DNA from: Anaerolineae bacterium
Lineage (GTDB): Bacteria; Chloroflexota; Anaerolineae; Aggregatilineales; Phototrophicaceae
Assembly (NCBI GenBank): GCA_020848855.1
Contig: JADLHH010000439.1
Span: forward strand, 1 to 7,644
Direction of reading: 5' to 3'
Length of the DNA stretch: 7,644 bases
The position numbers were made by a program, and so were the translations under genes. Each line of letters begins with the position of its first letter. Within the stretch, counting starts at the first letter, position 1. This document shows positions 1-5,292 of this stretch, one piece after another. The notes under the pieces were generated by a model, which saw only the letters and a list, made by a program, of their open reading frames with translations, was not told where the DNA came from and did not search any database.

Positions 1-1267
1 CCTCGGCGGCGGGCTGGTAGGCGTTCTGTTCCAAGCCCGCCTGATGGCGCACATGTTCGATCAGCGCGCCGCTGCGCAGCGCGACCGCCGCCTGATCGGC
101 AAAAGCCTGCAGGTTATCGGCGTCGGTTTCGTTGAAGCGGTTCGGCTTGCTGCTGTCGACGTTGAGGAAGCCGATTACTTTGTTGCCGACGCGGATGGGC
201 GCGGCGACGTAAGACTTGCGCCAGCTTCCGTTGAGATCGAAATCCACCCAGCCGTCGTAATGGTCGGTGTTGGCGATGGACAGCGCGCGGTTGTTTTCGA
301 TCATCCAGCGCAGGGCGGGCGTCTTGTACACGTCCATGCGAGCGCGGTCGAGCGCTGCCAGCTTGCCGTTGGCATAGCCGCGCGCCCGTTCAATGCGGGC
401 GATGCCATCTTCGATCAGCATGATATTCGCGGCTTCGCTCGGCAGCACCTGATTGACCTGTTCGAGGATGCGGTCGAGCATTTCGTTCTGGTCGAGCGAT
501 TCGGCGAGCGCTGCCGCCGTGTTGCGGAGTGCTTCGGCGAGCGCGGGCGGCGCGGACTCGCGGCTGGACGCCTTCGTCACGTCGACGATCACCAGAAACA
601 GCAGCGTCTTGCCGCCGTAGTCGATGGGGTTGGAGAAGATTTTCACGTCGCGGAGCTGCCCGGACGCCGTGCGATGGCGGAAGTTGAACAGCGTCGTCTC
701 GACAATATTCGTGCCGGTCGGCACGTCGAGGTCGATGATCAGCTTGCCCCGGAATACGTCGCGCGAATAACCGTAGAACGAACAGGCTGCCGGGTTGGCG
801 TCGACGATCTGCCCGTTCTGCGGGTTGACGATCAACTGGATGGCGCGGTTGCGCTCGAAGGTCTGCTGCCAGCGGCGGTCGTAGGAGCGGGCGCGCTCCT
901 CGAAGGTGTGGGCTTCGGCGAAGGTGAGCACACGGTGGCAGAAGATCGTCGGGTTGACGGGCTTGAGCAGCACGTCATACGCACCCATACGATAGGCGCG
1001 CTCGATATCGTCATCGTTATTGGGCACGAGCATGAGAATCGCAACGCGTCCGCCTTCGTTCAGACGAGCGCACAGCGTATAGGCATCGCCGCCGGGCAGG
1101 TCGGAATCGATCACGACCAGGTCGGGTTTCATGCGGCTGTATTCAATTAGGAACGGGCGCGCGTCGCGGGTTTCTACAACCCGGTACCCTTCCAGTGAGA
1201 GGATGGGAGCGAGCGCCGGTTCACGATCCCCCTGCGCGATCAGAATTGACGCGCGCGGTTCATCCAT
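1..1267 (-). CDS. Receiver-PAS-GAF signalling protein (3' end outside window)
   Basis: Cytoplasmic sensor or regulator; 422 residues are visible and the C-terminal output region lies off the left edge. Residues about 6-118 form a response-regulator receiver. The likely phosphoacceptor is D54 in the IDSDLP segment and the conserved lysine is K102 in LLKPV. The acidic pair that normally binds Mg is replaced by Q12-G13 (ILIAQGD where ILIVDDD is usual), and the switch Ser/Thr is V81, so phosphorylation is doubtful. Residues about 135-231 form a PAS domain (VDANPAACSFYGYSRD at 155-170). Residues about 258-399 form a GAF domain (APIRVGNKVIGFLNVDSS at 356-373). No transmembrane segment is seen. The ATG at 1265-1267 has AGAGG 9 nt upstream and an in-frame stop follows further upstream at 1340-1342. 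The missing part could be a histidine kinase, GGDEF or other output domain. Domain calls are confident; the output is unknown. Confidence 0.9.
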   Translation of the reverse strand, partial: MDEPRASILIAQGDREPALAPILSLEGYRVVETRDARPFLIEYSRMKPDLVVIDSDLPGGDAYTLCARLNEGGRVAILMLVPNNDDDIERAYRMGAYDVLLKPVNPTIFCHRVLTFAEAHTFEERARSYDRRWQQTFERNRAIQLIVNPQNGQIVDANPAACSFYGYSRDVFRGKLIIDLDVPTGTNIVETTLFNFRHRTASGQLRDVKIFSNPIDYGGKTLLFLVIVDVTKASSRESAPPALAEALRNTAAALAESLDQNEMLDRILEQVNQVLPSEAANIMLIEDGIARIERARGYANGKLAALDRARMDVYKTPALRWMIENNRALSIANTDHYDGWVDFDLNGSWRKSYVAAPIRVGNKVIGFLNVDSSKPNRFNETDADNLQAFADQAAVALRSGALIEHVRHQAGLEQNAYQPAAE

Positions 1268-1380
1268 GTGACGCTGCCTCTGCGAATGACGACAGTGATT
1301 AGTCTTGCACGTCCGAATAAATCTACCAAATAAGAGTTGCTAACTCGTTAAGATAAGCATTGTCTTTCGTATATAAAAGT

Positions 1381-1398
1381 AACCCCTTATGAGGCGTT
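1381..1398. promoter_or_regulatory. Imperfect 18-bp palindrome, possible operator
   Basis: AACCCCTTATGAGGCGTT agrees with its own reverse complement at 14 of 18 positions. It lies about 115 bp upstream of the receiver-PAS-GAF start. No regulator family is recognised; chance is possible. Confidence 0.25.
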
Positions 1399-1474
1399 CG
1401 TCACCTTACAGTGTTGTTATAGTCCATATTGGGGTCTTGACTGCGTGGCTGCTCCGCTCAAACGCGCCGGATAG

Positions 1475-1491
1475 GTGACATATTATGTCAC
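1475..1491. promoter_or_regulatory. Perfect 8+1+8 palindrome, candidate operator
   Basis: GTGACATA (1475-1482) and TATGTCAC (1484-1491) are exact inverted repeats around a single T. A third half-site, TGTCACC at 1504-1510, pairs exactly with GGTGACA at 1474-1480. This looks like the site of a dimeric transcription factor, between the aminotransferase terminator and the signalling gene start. The half-site spacing does not fit CRP (TGTGA-N6-TCACA) or FNR. The regulator is unknown. Confidence 0.5.
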
Positions 1492-1544
1492 AATTCAGTT
1501 GTCTGTCACCACGCTCGCGCACGACCAGTCGAGGGATATGTAAG

Positions 1545-1590
1545 CCAACAAAACGACAGCGGCGTCATGCCGGACGCTAAGACGCCGCTG
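1545..1590 (-). terminator. Rho-independent terminator of the aminotransferase gene
   Basis: CAGCGGCGTC (1557-1566) and GACGCCGCTG (1581-1590) form a perfect GC-rich 10-bp stem with a 14-nt loop. On the minus strand the stem is followed by TCGTTTTGTTG, a usable U-rich tail. It starts 33 nt after the aminotransferase stop codon and has no matching T-run for the plus strand. Confidence 0.8.
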
Positions 1591-1622
1591 CTATAAGCTT
1601 AAGTGTGGGTTGTCGGCAGGCG

Positions 1623-2837
1623 TTACGGCTCAGCCGTGAACGGGATGCCCTGTTCCGCCGGCTCGGCGTGGTCGAGCCGACCATGCCGGTGCAGGAACCG
1701 CCCTATTCGTTCGAGCGCGATCTCGATGTTCTCGTAGGTGTTGGTGTAGCTGGCGCGGACGAAGCCCGCCCCGCTGGCGCCGAACGCGCTGCCCGGCACG
1801 ACGGCGACCCGTTCTTCGTGCAGGAGCGTCTCGCAGAATTCCTCGTCCGTCATCCCGCTGACGGCGATGCTGGGGAAGGCGTAGAACGCGCCGCGCGGCT
1901 CGAAACAGGTCATGCCGATGTCGTTGAAGCCGTCCACGATCAGCCGGCGGCGGCGCTCGTATTCGCCGCGCATGTATTCCACGTCGGCTTCGCCGTTGAC
2001 CAGGGCTTCGACCGCCGCGACCTGCCCCATCGTCGGGGCGCACATGATGAGGTACTGGTGCAGCTTGCGCATCGCCGCCATCAGTTCGCGCGGGGCGGTG
2101 GCATAGCCGATACGCCAGCCGGTCATGGCGAACGACTTGCTCACGCCGCTGAGGATAATCGTGCGCTCGTACATGCCCGGCAGCGACGCGAAGCAGATGT
2201 GCTCGACGCTGTAGACCAGGCGCTCGTAAATCTCGTCGGAGATCACCAGCAGGTCGTGCTTTTCGGCGACGGCGGCGATTTCGAGCATGTGCTCGCGGCT
2301 GAGGATCGCGCCGGTGGGGTTGTTCGGGTAGCTGATCAGGATTGATTTGGTGCGCGGCGTGACGGCAGCCTCGAGGTCCGCGCCGGTGACCTGAAACTCG
2401 TTTTCGACGAACGCATCGACGATCACCGGGATACCACCCGCCATCTCGACGGCGGCGGCGTTGGCGACGAAGCATGGCTGCACCACCAGCACCTCGTCAC
2501 CGGGGTCGAGGATGGCTCTCAGCGCCAGGAACATTGCCTCGCTGACGCCAACCGTCACCAGCACCTGATCATCAGGATTGTAGTACAGGTTGTACAGGCG
2601 CTCGATATAGCTGGAGACCGCCCGCCGCAGCTCGATGGTGCCGGAGTTCGAGGTGTAGCCCGTCATCCCCTGATGCAGCGAGTCGATGCCCTTTTCCATG
2701 ATGTGGGCGGGGGTGACGAAGTTCGGCTCGCCGATGCCGAGGGTGATCACATCCTGCATGGTCGCGGCGATGTCAAAATACCGGCGGATGCCGGAAGGGC
2801 GCATATTCTGAACGGTCTGAGAAACAAAAGTCCGCAT
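1623..2837 (-). CDS. Class I/II PLP-dependent aminotransferase
   Basis: Complete cytoplasmic fold-type I aminotransferase of 404 residues, the usual length, transferring an amino group between an amino acid and a 2-oxo acid. Visible landmarks: GIGEPNF at 34-40, Y61, the PLP-contacting YPNNPTG at 170-176, D201 and Y204 in ISDEIYE (D201 should pair with the pyridine nitrogen), catalytic K234 in SGVSKSFAMTGWRIGY, R242, and R361 in FVRASY, the likely substrate-carboxylate arginine. The sequence resembles the PatA/AraT/aspartate aminotransferase-like group often present in several copies per genome, so the substrate (aspartate, aromatic acids or an acetyl-diaminopimelate-type compound) cannot be set from sequence. 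The ATG at 2835-2837 has AGGA about 13 nt upstream, a rather distant Shine-Dalgarno. It stands alone, divergent from the small plus-strand gene, and ends at its own terminator. Confidence 0.95.
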   Translation of the reverse strand: MRTFVSQTVQNMRPSGIRRYFDIAATMQDVITLGIGEPNFVTPAHIMEKGIDSLHQGMTGYTSNSGTIELRRAVSSYIERLYNLYYNPDDQVLVTVGVSEAMFLALRAILDPGDEVLVVQPCFVANAAAVEMAGGIPVIVDAFVENEFQVTGADLEAAVTPRTKSILISYPNNPTGAILSREHMLEIAAVAEKHDLLVISDEIYERLVYSVEHICFASLPGMYERTIILSGVSKSFAMTGWRIGYATAPRELMAAMRKLHQYLIMCAPTMGQVAAVEALVNGEADVEYMRGEYERRRRLIVDGFNDIGMTCFEPRGAFYAFPSIAVSGMTDEEFCETLLHEERVAVVPGSAFGASGAGFVRASYTNTYENIEIALERIGRFLHRHGRLDHAEPAEQGIPFTAEP

Positions 2838-2966
2838 GAGTGAACTCTATCCTGATGCAAAGCAGCGCATGTTCCATCATTATCTACGAATGAGAGGCGA
2901 TGTGGTAGACCATGTCTCACTAATTTCCCCATGACTTCTGATACAGACTGTCGGAAAGGCGAACGG

Positions 2967-2975
2967 TGGTAGAAT
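2967..2975 (+). promoter_or_regulatory. Extended -10 promoter element for the small membrane protein gene
   Basis: TGGTAGAAT fits the extended -10 form TGnTATAAT with one mismatch in the hexamer. It sits 36 nt before the ATG at 3012, leaving a leader of about 30 nt. No good -35 is seen, which extended -10 promoters can tolerate. The minus-strand aminotransferase promoter should lie in the same 174-bp gap; only a lone GATAAT-like -10 is visible for it. Confidence 0.4.
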
Positions 2976-3011
2976 GGAAAGCGTTCGGTCGGCAGGCGCG
3001 GAGTGGACGGA

Positions 3012-3416
3012 ATGCAGGACAACACGCTGGTGATTCTGGGGCTGGTGGGGCTGGCGCTGGTCTGCGCGGGGTTGTTCCTGTTCGTCGGGCTGACGCTGTT
3101 CCGCGTGACCGGATACCGACTGCTCGGCTTCTTCTCGCTGCTCGCCCGCGACGCCGACGAAGCCGTGCCGCCATCATATCCGCCGTCGTCCGTCCCCGAC
3201 CTGCGCGCCATCGCCGAGGCGCAGGATTTCGACAGCGCGCTGGCGCGGCACGGCGCTGCGCCGGTTCAATCGTCGCCGGTCGACGCCGCCTCCCCGTTCA
3301 GCCCAACCCCGACGCCGAGGCTCGACTCGCGCCGCCCGTCGCACTCGGAAGTTCGCCGCGACGACGAGGACGACGATCTGTTCGGCGGGCTGCTGGAAGA
3401 CGATCAAATCCCGTAA
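3012..3416 (+). CDS. Small membrane-anchored protein with acidic C-terminal tail, unknown function
   Basis: 134 residues, family not recognised. Residues about 5-30 (LVILGLVGLALVCAGLFLFV) form a strong transmembrane helix. A second shorter hydrophobic stretch follows at about 34-45. A Pro/Ser/Ala-rich, probably disordered region spans 50-112. The tail at 117-132 is very acidic (DDEDDDLFGGLLEDD). This suggests a single-span or hairpin-anchored protein with a flexible tail that could bind a basic partner; that role is inference. A GTG at 3003 is also in frame, but GGAG at 3000-3003 lies 8 nt before the ATG at 3012, so the ATG is preferred. It is the only plus-strand gene here and converges on the monooxygenase-fold gene. 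Confidence 0.7.
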   Translation: MQDNTLVILGLVGLALVCAGLFLFVGLTLFRVTGYRLLGFFSLLARDADEAVPPSYPPSSVPDLRAIAEAQDFDSALARHGAAPVQSSPVDAASPFSPTPTPRLDSRRPSHSEVRRDDEDDDLFGGLLEDDQIP

Positions 3417-3439
3417 GACGAGGAACGCGGCACTTACGG
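3411..3439. repeat. Inverted repeat spanning the two convergent stop codons
   Basis: CCGTAAG (3411-3417) and CTTACGG (3433-3439) are exact inverted repeats with a 15-nt loop. Each arm contains a TAA stop: that of the plus-strand membrane protein on the left and of the minus-strand monooxygenase-fold protein on the right. It may act as a weak two-way transcription end, but no T-run follows in either direction. Confidence 0.4.
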
Positions 3440-3742
3440 CGTGGGCAGCCCTTTGCCGCCGACCGGGATGACTTCGAACCCGCCGCCCGCCTCGGCAATC
3501 AACGGACGCGCCGCCGCGATGATGGCGCGCACCGCCGCGTTTTGCAGCGACGCCTGATGCGCCTCGCGGCTGTCCCACACTTCGGTGATCCAGACGGTAT
3601 CCGGGTCGTCGACCGCCTTGCTGATGACGTAAAGCTGACAGCCCGCCATTTCGGTTTCGGCGCCAGATGCCTGCAGCAGATATGCGATCAGCGCGTCGCG
3701 CTGCCCCGGCTGCGCCTTCAGTTTGCCGAACATGCCAAACAA
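3434..3742 (-). CDS. Antibiotic biosynthesis monooxygenase (ABM/YgiN-like) domain protein
   Basis: A 102-residue single-domain protein of the dimeric alpha/beta ABM fold, the usual size. The opening FGKLKAQPGQRDALIAYLLQ (5-24), the central strand QLYVISKAVDDPDTVWI (36-52) and the ITEVWDSREAHQASL segment (52-66) are typical of the family. Members include quinol monooxygenases, heme-degrading enzymes and proteins of unknown role, so the reaction cannot be stated. No signal peptide is present, so it should be cytoplasmic. The start is TTG at 3740-3742: AAAGGAG at 3750-3756 is 7 nt from it but 16 nt from the next in-frame ATG (3731-3733), and the MFGMFGKL opening matches the family. It lies 40 nt downstream of the FkbM-like gene on the same strand, so the two are probably co-transcribed. 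Confidence 0.88.
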   Translation of the reverse strand: MFGMFGKLKAQPGQRDALIAYLLQASGAETEMAGCQLYVISKAVDDPDTVWITEVWDSREAHQASLQNAAVRAIIAAARPLIAEAGGGFEVIPVGGKGLPTP

Positions 3743-3749
3743 CGCCCCG

Positions 3750-3756
3750 CTCCTTT
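3750..3756 (-). promoter_or_regulatory. Shine-Dalgarno site that decides a TTG start
   Basis: AAAGGAG on the minus strand, 7 nt before the TTG at 3742. It is too far (16 nt) from the nearby ATG, so it supports the rare start codon for the ABM-fold gene. Confidence 0.7.
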
Positions 3757-3782
3757 CGCGCGGCTGCCAACCGGCGCGTCGT

Positions 3783-4511
3783 TCAGGCGAACGAAATCAC
3801 CTGAAACTCCGGTCGATCCGCGCGGGCAAATATCAGATCGAACTGCCACAACGCCTGATCGCGCTCGCGGTGCAGCGGCTCGATGAGGTCGATGGGGCGA
3901 AAGCCGCGCGCTTCCAGAAAGCTGCACATTTCGTGAAAACGCAGGCTGCCGGGGCGCAGCGTGAAATTGTACGTCTCGATCACCAGCAGGTTGGTGTGCT
4001 GCAAAGTCGCCTGCGCGCCTTCCAGAATCGCCACCTCGTAGCCATGCGTATCGAGCTTGATCAGGAAAGGCGGCTCCAGCCGGCGCTGCGCCACCTGCGC
4101 GTCGATGGTCGTGACCGGGACGCGCGTGTAGCCTTCGACGGGTGTGGCAGAAGCGACCCCGCCCAGCGGCTCGCGCACGTCGAAAAAGACCTCTCCAACG
4201 TGGTCACCGGCAGCTTCCAGAATGTAGTCCGCCGAGGCGTGACGCTGCCTGAACTGCTTCAGCCCCGGCTCGTGTATATCGTTGGCTTCGATGAGGAAGT
4301 AGAAGGCGTCAGGGTAGAACGGATGGATTCGTTCGCTCCAGCGACCATCCGACGCGCCCACGTCGATGACCGTGCGAACGGCGACCGGGCGGCTGGCGAA
4401 GCGCGAGAACGCCGCGCGCAGCGACGTATTACTGCTGTTCGGCATCAACTGATAGCCAAAGCGCATGAGCACGCCGTTCACGGCGCGTTCGACAATCGTG
4501 CGTGTGGACAC
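3783..4511 (-). CDS. FkbM-family SAM-dependent methyltransferase
   Basis: 242 residues; a Rossmann-fold methyltransferase of the FkbM type, which usually O-methylates sugars, polyketides or other small molecules using S-adenosylmethionine. Motif I is VIDVGASDGRWS (48-59). The acidic residue expected to bind the SAM ribose is E75 in YFLIEAND. The family-typical FLIKLDTHGYEVAILEGA stands at 149-166, with K152 and D154 as key residues. LLVIETYNF (175-183) is a further core strand. No signal peptide is seen; the N-terminal helix (1-45) is amphipathic rather than membrane-spanning. Start is GTG at 4509-4511 with GAGG about 7 nt upstream. A strong promoter lies directly upstream and the ABM-fold gene follows. 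No glycosyltransferases or polysaccharide genes surround it, so the acceptor cannot be guessed. Confidence 0.92.
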   Translation of the reverse strand: MSTRTIVERAVNGVLMRFGYQLMPNSSNTSLRAAFSRFASRPVAVRTVIDVGASDGRWSERIHPFYPDAFYFLIEANDIHEPGLKQFRQRHASADYILEAAGDHVGEVFFDVREPLGGVASATPVEGYTRVPVTTIDAQVAQRRLEPPFLIKLDTHGYEVAILEGAQATLQHTNLLVIETYNFTLRPGSLRFHEMCSFLEARGFRPIDLIEPLHRERDQALWQFDLIFARADRPEFQVISFA

Positions 4512-4522
4512 CTTCCCCCCTC

Positions 4523-4542
4523 AATCTGGGCGTGGGCAGATT
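4523..4542. promoter_or_regulatory. Inverted repeat over the -10/start site of the FkbM promoter
   Basis: AATCTG (4523-4528) and CAGATT (4537-4542) are exact 6-bp inverted repeats with an 8-bp spacer. The site covers the expected transcription start and overlaps half of the -10 box, where a repressor would block initiation. Short enough to be chance. Confidence 0.3.
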
Positions 4543-4569
4543 ATAGGCACGGAAGGCGCACAGTAGCAA
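4540..4569 (-). promoter_or_regulatory. Sigma-70-type promoter for the FkbM and ABM-fold genes
   Basis: On the minus strand TTGCTA (4564-4569), an 18-bp spacer and a perfect TATAAT (4540-4545). Expected start near 4532, giving a leader of about 20 nt before the GTG at 4511. This suggests transcription independent of the upstream unknown gene, which has no terminator of its own before it. Confidence 0.65.
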
Positions 4570-4592
4570 TCCTCAGCAATGCGGCGGGGCGG

Positions 4593-5090
4593 CTACAACA
4601 GGCATTTCGCCACCTCGCGGGCGACCGTCTCGCGCAGCTCCAGTCGCTGCTCGACATCGTAGGGCACGCTGTAGGCGGGCTGAGCGGGTGGCGTGTTGTC
4701 GTCGCGGTAGTAGAGGTCGTAGCTCTTGCGGATCAGCTTGTGATAGGCGTCGGCGTCGTAGAACGGCGGGGTGAACGGCAGCAGCTTTTTGCCGACGGCG
4801 ATCATCACTTTGTCGCCGCGCTCCGTCACCCACACGCCGACCAGCCGCAGCGACTTGTAGCCGTGATACCCGGCAGGGCGCAGCCATACGACCACACCCA
4901 TGCTGGGGGCTGCGCTGCGGATCACCTTGGGACCGTAGCACAGCGGCGTGCGGCTGCGCAGCCCTTCCATCATATCCATGACGTTCAGATCGTCGAGAAT
5001 ATGCGCCAGCGGGTCGGTCTGCTGGGCAACCTGATAGGCGCGCCGCCGCTGGATGATCTCGTTGAGCAGGTCGTCGTTTCGCCTGGGCAT
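4593..5090 (-). CDS. Protein of unknown function
   Basis: 165 residues, no family recognised. It is soluble-looking: no signal peptide and no transmembrane segment. The first 30 residues are charged and helical (NDDLLNEIIQRRRAYQVAQQ). The middle (about 65-105) alternates hydrophobic and polar residues like a beta sheet (MGVVVWLRPAG, LRLVGVWV, DKVMIAVGKKL). A Tyr/Asp-rich part follows (FYDADAYHKLIRKSYDLYYRDD), then a helical end (DVEQRLELRETVAREVAKCL). Two ATGs are possible. The one at 5088-5090 has AGGA 8 nt upstream and is chosen; the one at 5097-5099 would add three residues and has only GGGG at about 14 nt. It has its own likely promoter, and no visible terminator before the FkbM promoter. 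That it is a real gene is supported by its promoter, its ribosome site and a sensible globular composition. Confidence 0.75.
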   Translation of the reverse strand: MPRRNDDLLNEIIQRRRAYQVAQQTDPLAHILDDLNVMDMMEGLRSRTPLCYGPKVIRSAAPSMGVVVWLRPAGYHGYKSLRLVGVWVTERGDKVMIAVGKKLLPFTPPFYDADAYHKLIRKSYDLYYRDDNTPPAQPAYSVPYDVEQRLELRETVAREVAKCLL

Positions 5091-5122
5091 GGTCGCCATC
5101 CTGTTGAACGATCTACCCCTGT

Positions 5123-5151
5123 ATTAAAGCGCCAAGCCGCGCCCGGTGCAA
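5123..5151 (-). promoter_or_regulatory. Likely promoter of the unknown-function gene
   Basis: On the minus strand TTGCAC (5146-5151), a 17-bp spacer and TTTAAT (5123-5128; five of six match TATAAT). The expected start is near 5116, leaving about 26 nt before the ATG at 5090. The -35 is weak. Confidence 0.45.
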
Positions 5152-5173
5152 AGCCACACGAGCGCCAACATTC

Positions 5174-5191
5174 CATAGGGGCAGCCCCATG
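5174..5191. promoter_or_regulatory. GC-rich palindrome upstream of the unknown gene's promoter
   Basis: CATAGGGGC (5174-5182) and GCCCCATG (5184-5191) are inverted repeats with one extra base in the left arm. It sits 23 bp upstream of the -35, where an activator site would fall. No regulator is assigned and chance is possible. Confidence 0.25.
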
Positions 5192-5221
5192 TATCTGCCC
5201 AAAGGCGAGGCTGTCCAGAAT

Positions 5222-5266
5222 CAAAAGGGGGCACACGTTGGCAACCTGAAGTTGCACGTGTGCCCC
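5222..5266 (-). terminator. Rho-independent terminator of the ABC transporter operon
   Basis: GGGGCACACGT (5228-5238) pairs with ACGTGTGCCCC (5256-5266), and GCAAC (5241-5245) pairs with GTTGC (5251-5255). This gives a 16-bp stem with a 2-nt bulge (TG, 5239-5240) and a CTGAA loop. On the minus strand the stem is followed by CTTTTGATTC. It begins 27 nt after the binding-protein stop. The plus strand has no T-run, so it acts for the minus-strand operon only. Confidence 0.85.
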
Positions 5267-5292
5267 TGCGAAACATTTCCCTGCGGACTGGC

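Larger units (their letters stand above)
1268..1544. other. AT-richer intergenic regulatory region upstream of the receiver-PAS-GAF gene
   Basis: No credible gene is seen here. The stretch about 1310-1380 is clearly more AT-rich than the flanking genes, as expected for a promoter region of the minus-strand signalling gene. I could not pick a -35/-10 pair that stands out. It holds a small perfect hairpin (GAGTT at 1334-1338, AACTC at 1342-1346), an imperfect 18-bp palindrome at 1381-1398 and the perfect palindrome at 1475-1491. The pentamer GTGAC or its complement occurs at 1268-1272, 1400-1404, 1475-1479, 1487-1491 and 1505-1509. Confidence 0.5.

Noticed and set aside
44..1150. A 368-codon open frame on the plus strand
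   Set aside because: It is antisense to the receiver-PAS-GAF gene, whose domains are clear on the minus strand.
1360..1380. A TATATA/TATAAA promoter in the AT-rich gap
   Set aside because: No acceptable -35 stands at the right distance on either strand, so the match is probably just AT-richness.
1475..1491. A CRP or FNR site
   Set aside because: The half-site words and spacing (GTGAC-N7-GTCAC) do not match TGTGA-N6-TCACA or TTGAT-N4-ATCAA.
1605..2345. Open frames on both strands inside the aminotransferase gene
   Set aside because: The aminotransferase shows all catalytic residues in one frame; the other frames are low-complexity Arg/Ala/His translations.
2747..3211. A 154-codon minus-strand frame across the divergent intergenic gap
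   Set aside because: It overlaps the starts of two better supported genes, is Ser/Arg/Pro-rich and shows no domain.
3723..5249. A 508-codon open frame on the plus strand
   Set aside because: It runs antisense across the FkbM gene and the unknown gene. Its product is rich in Arg, Ala, His and Val with no domain, as expected for a frame opposite GC-rich genes.
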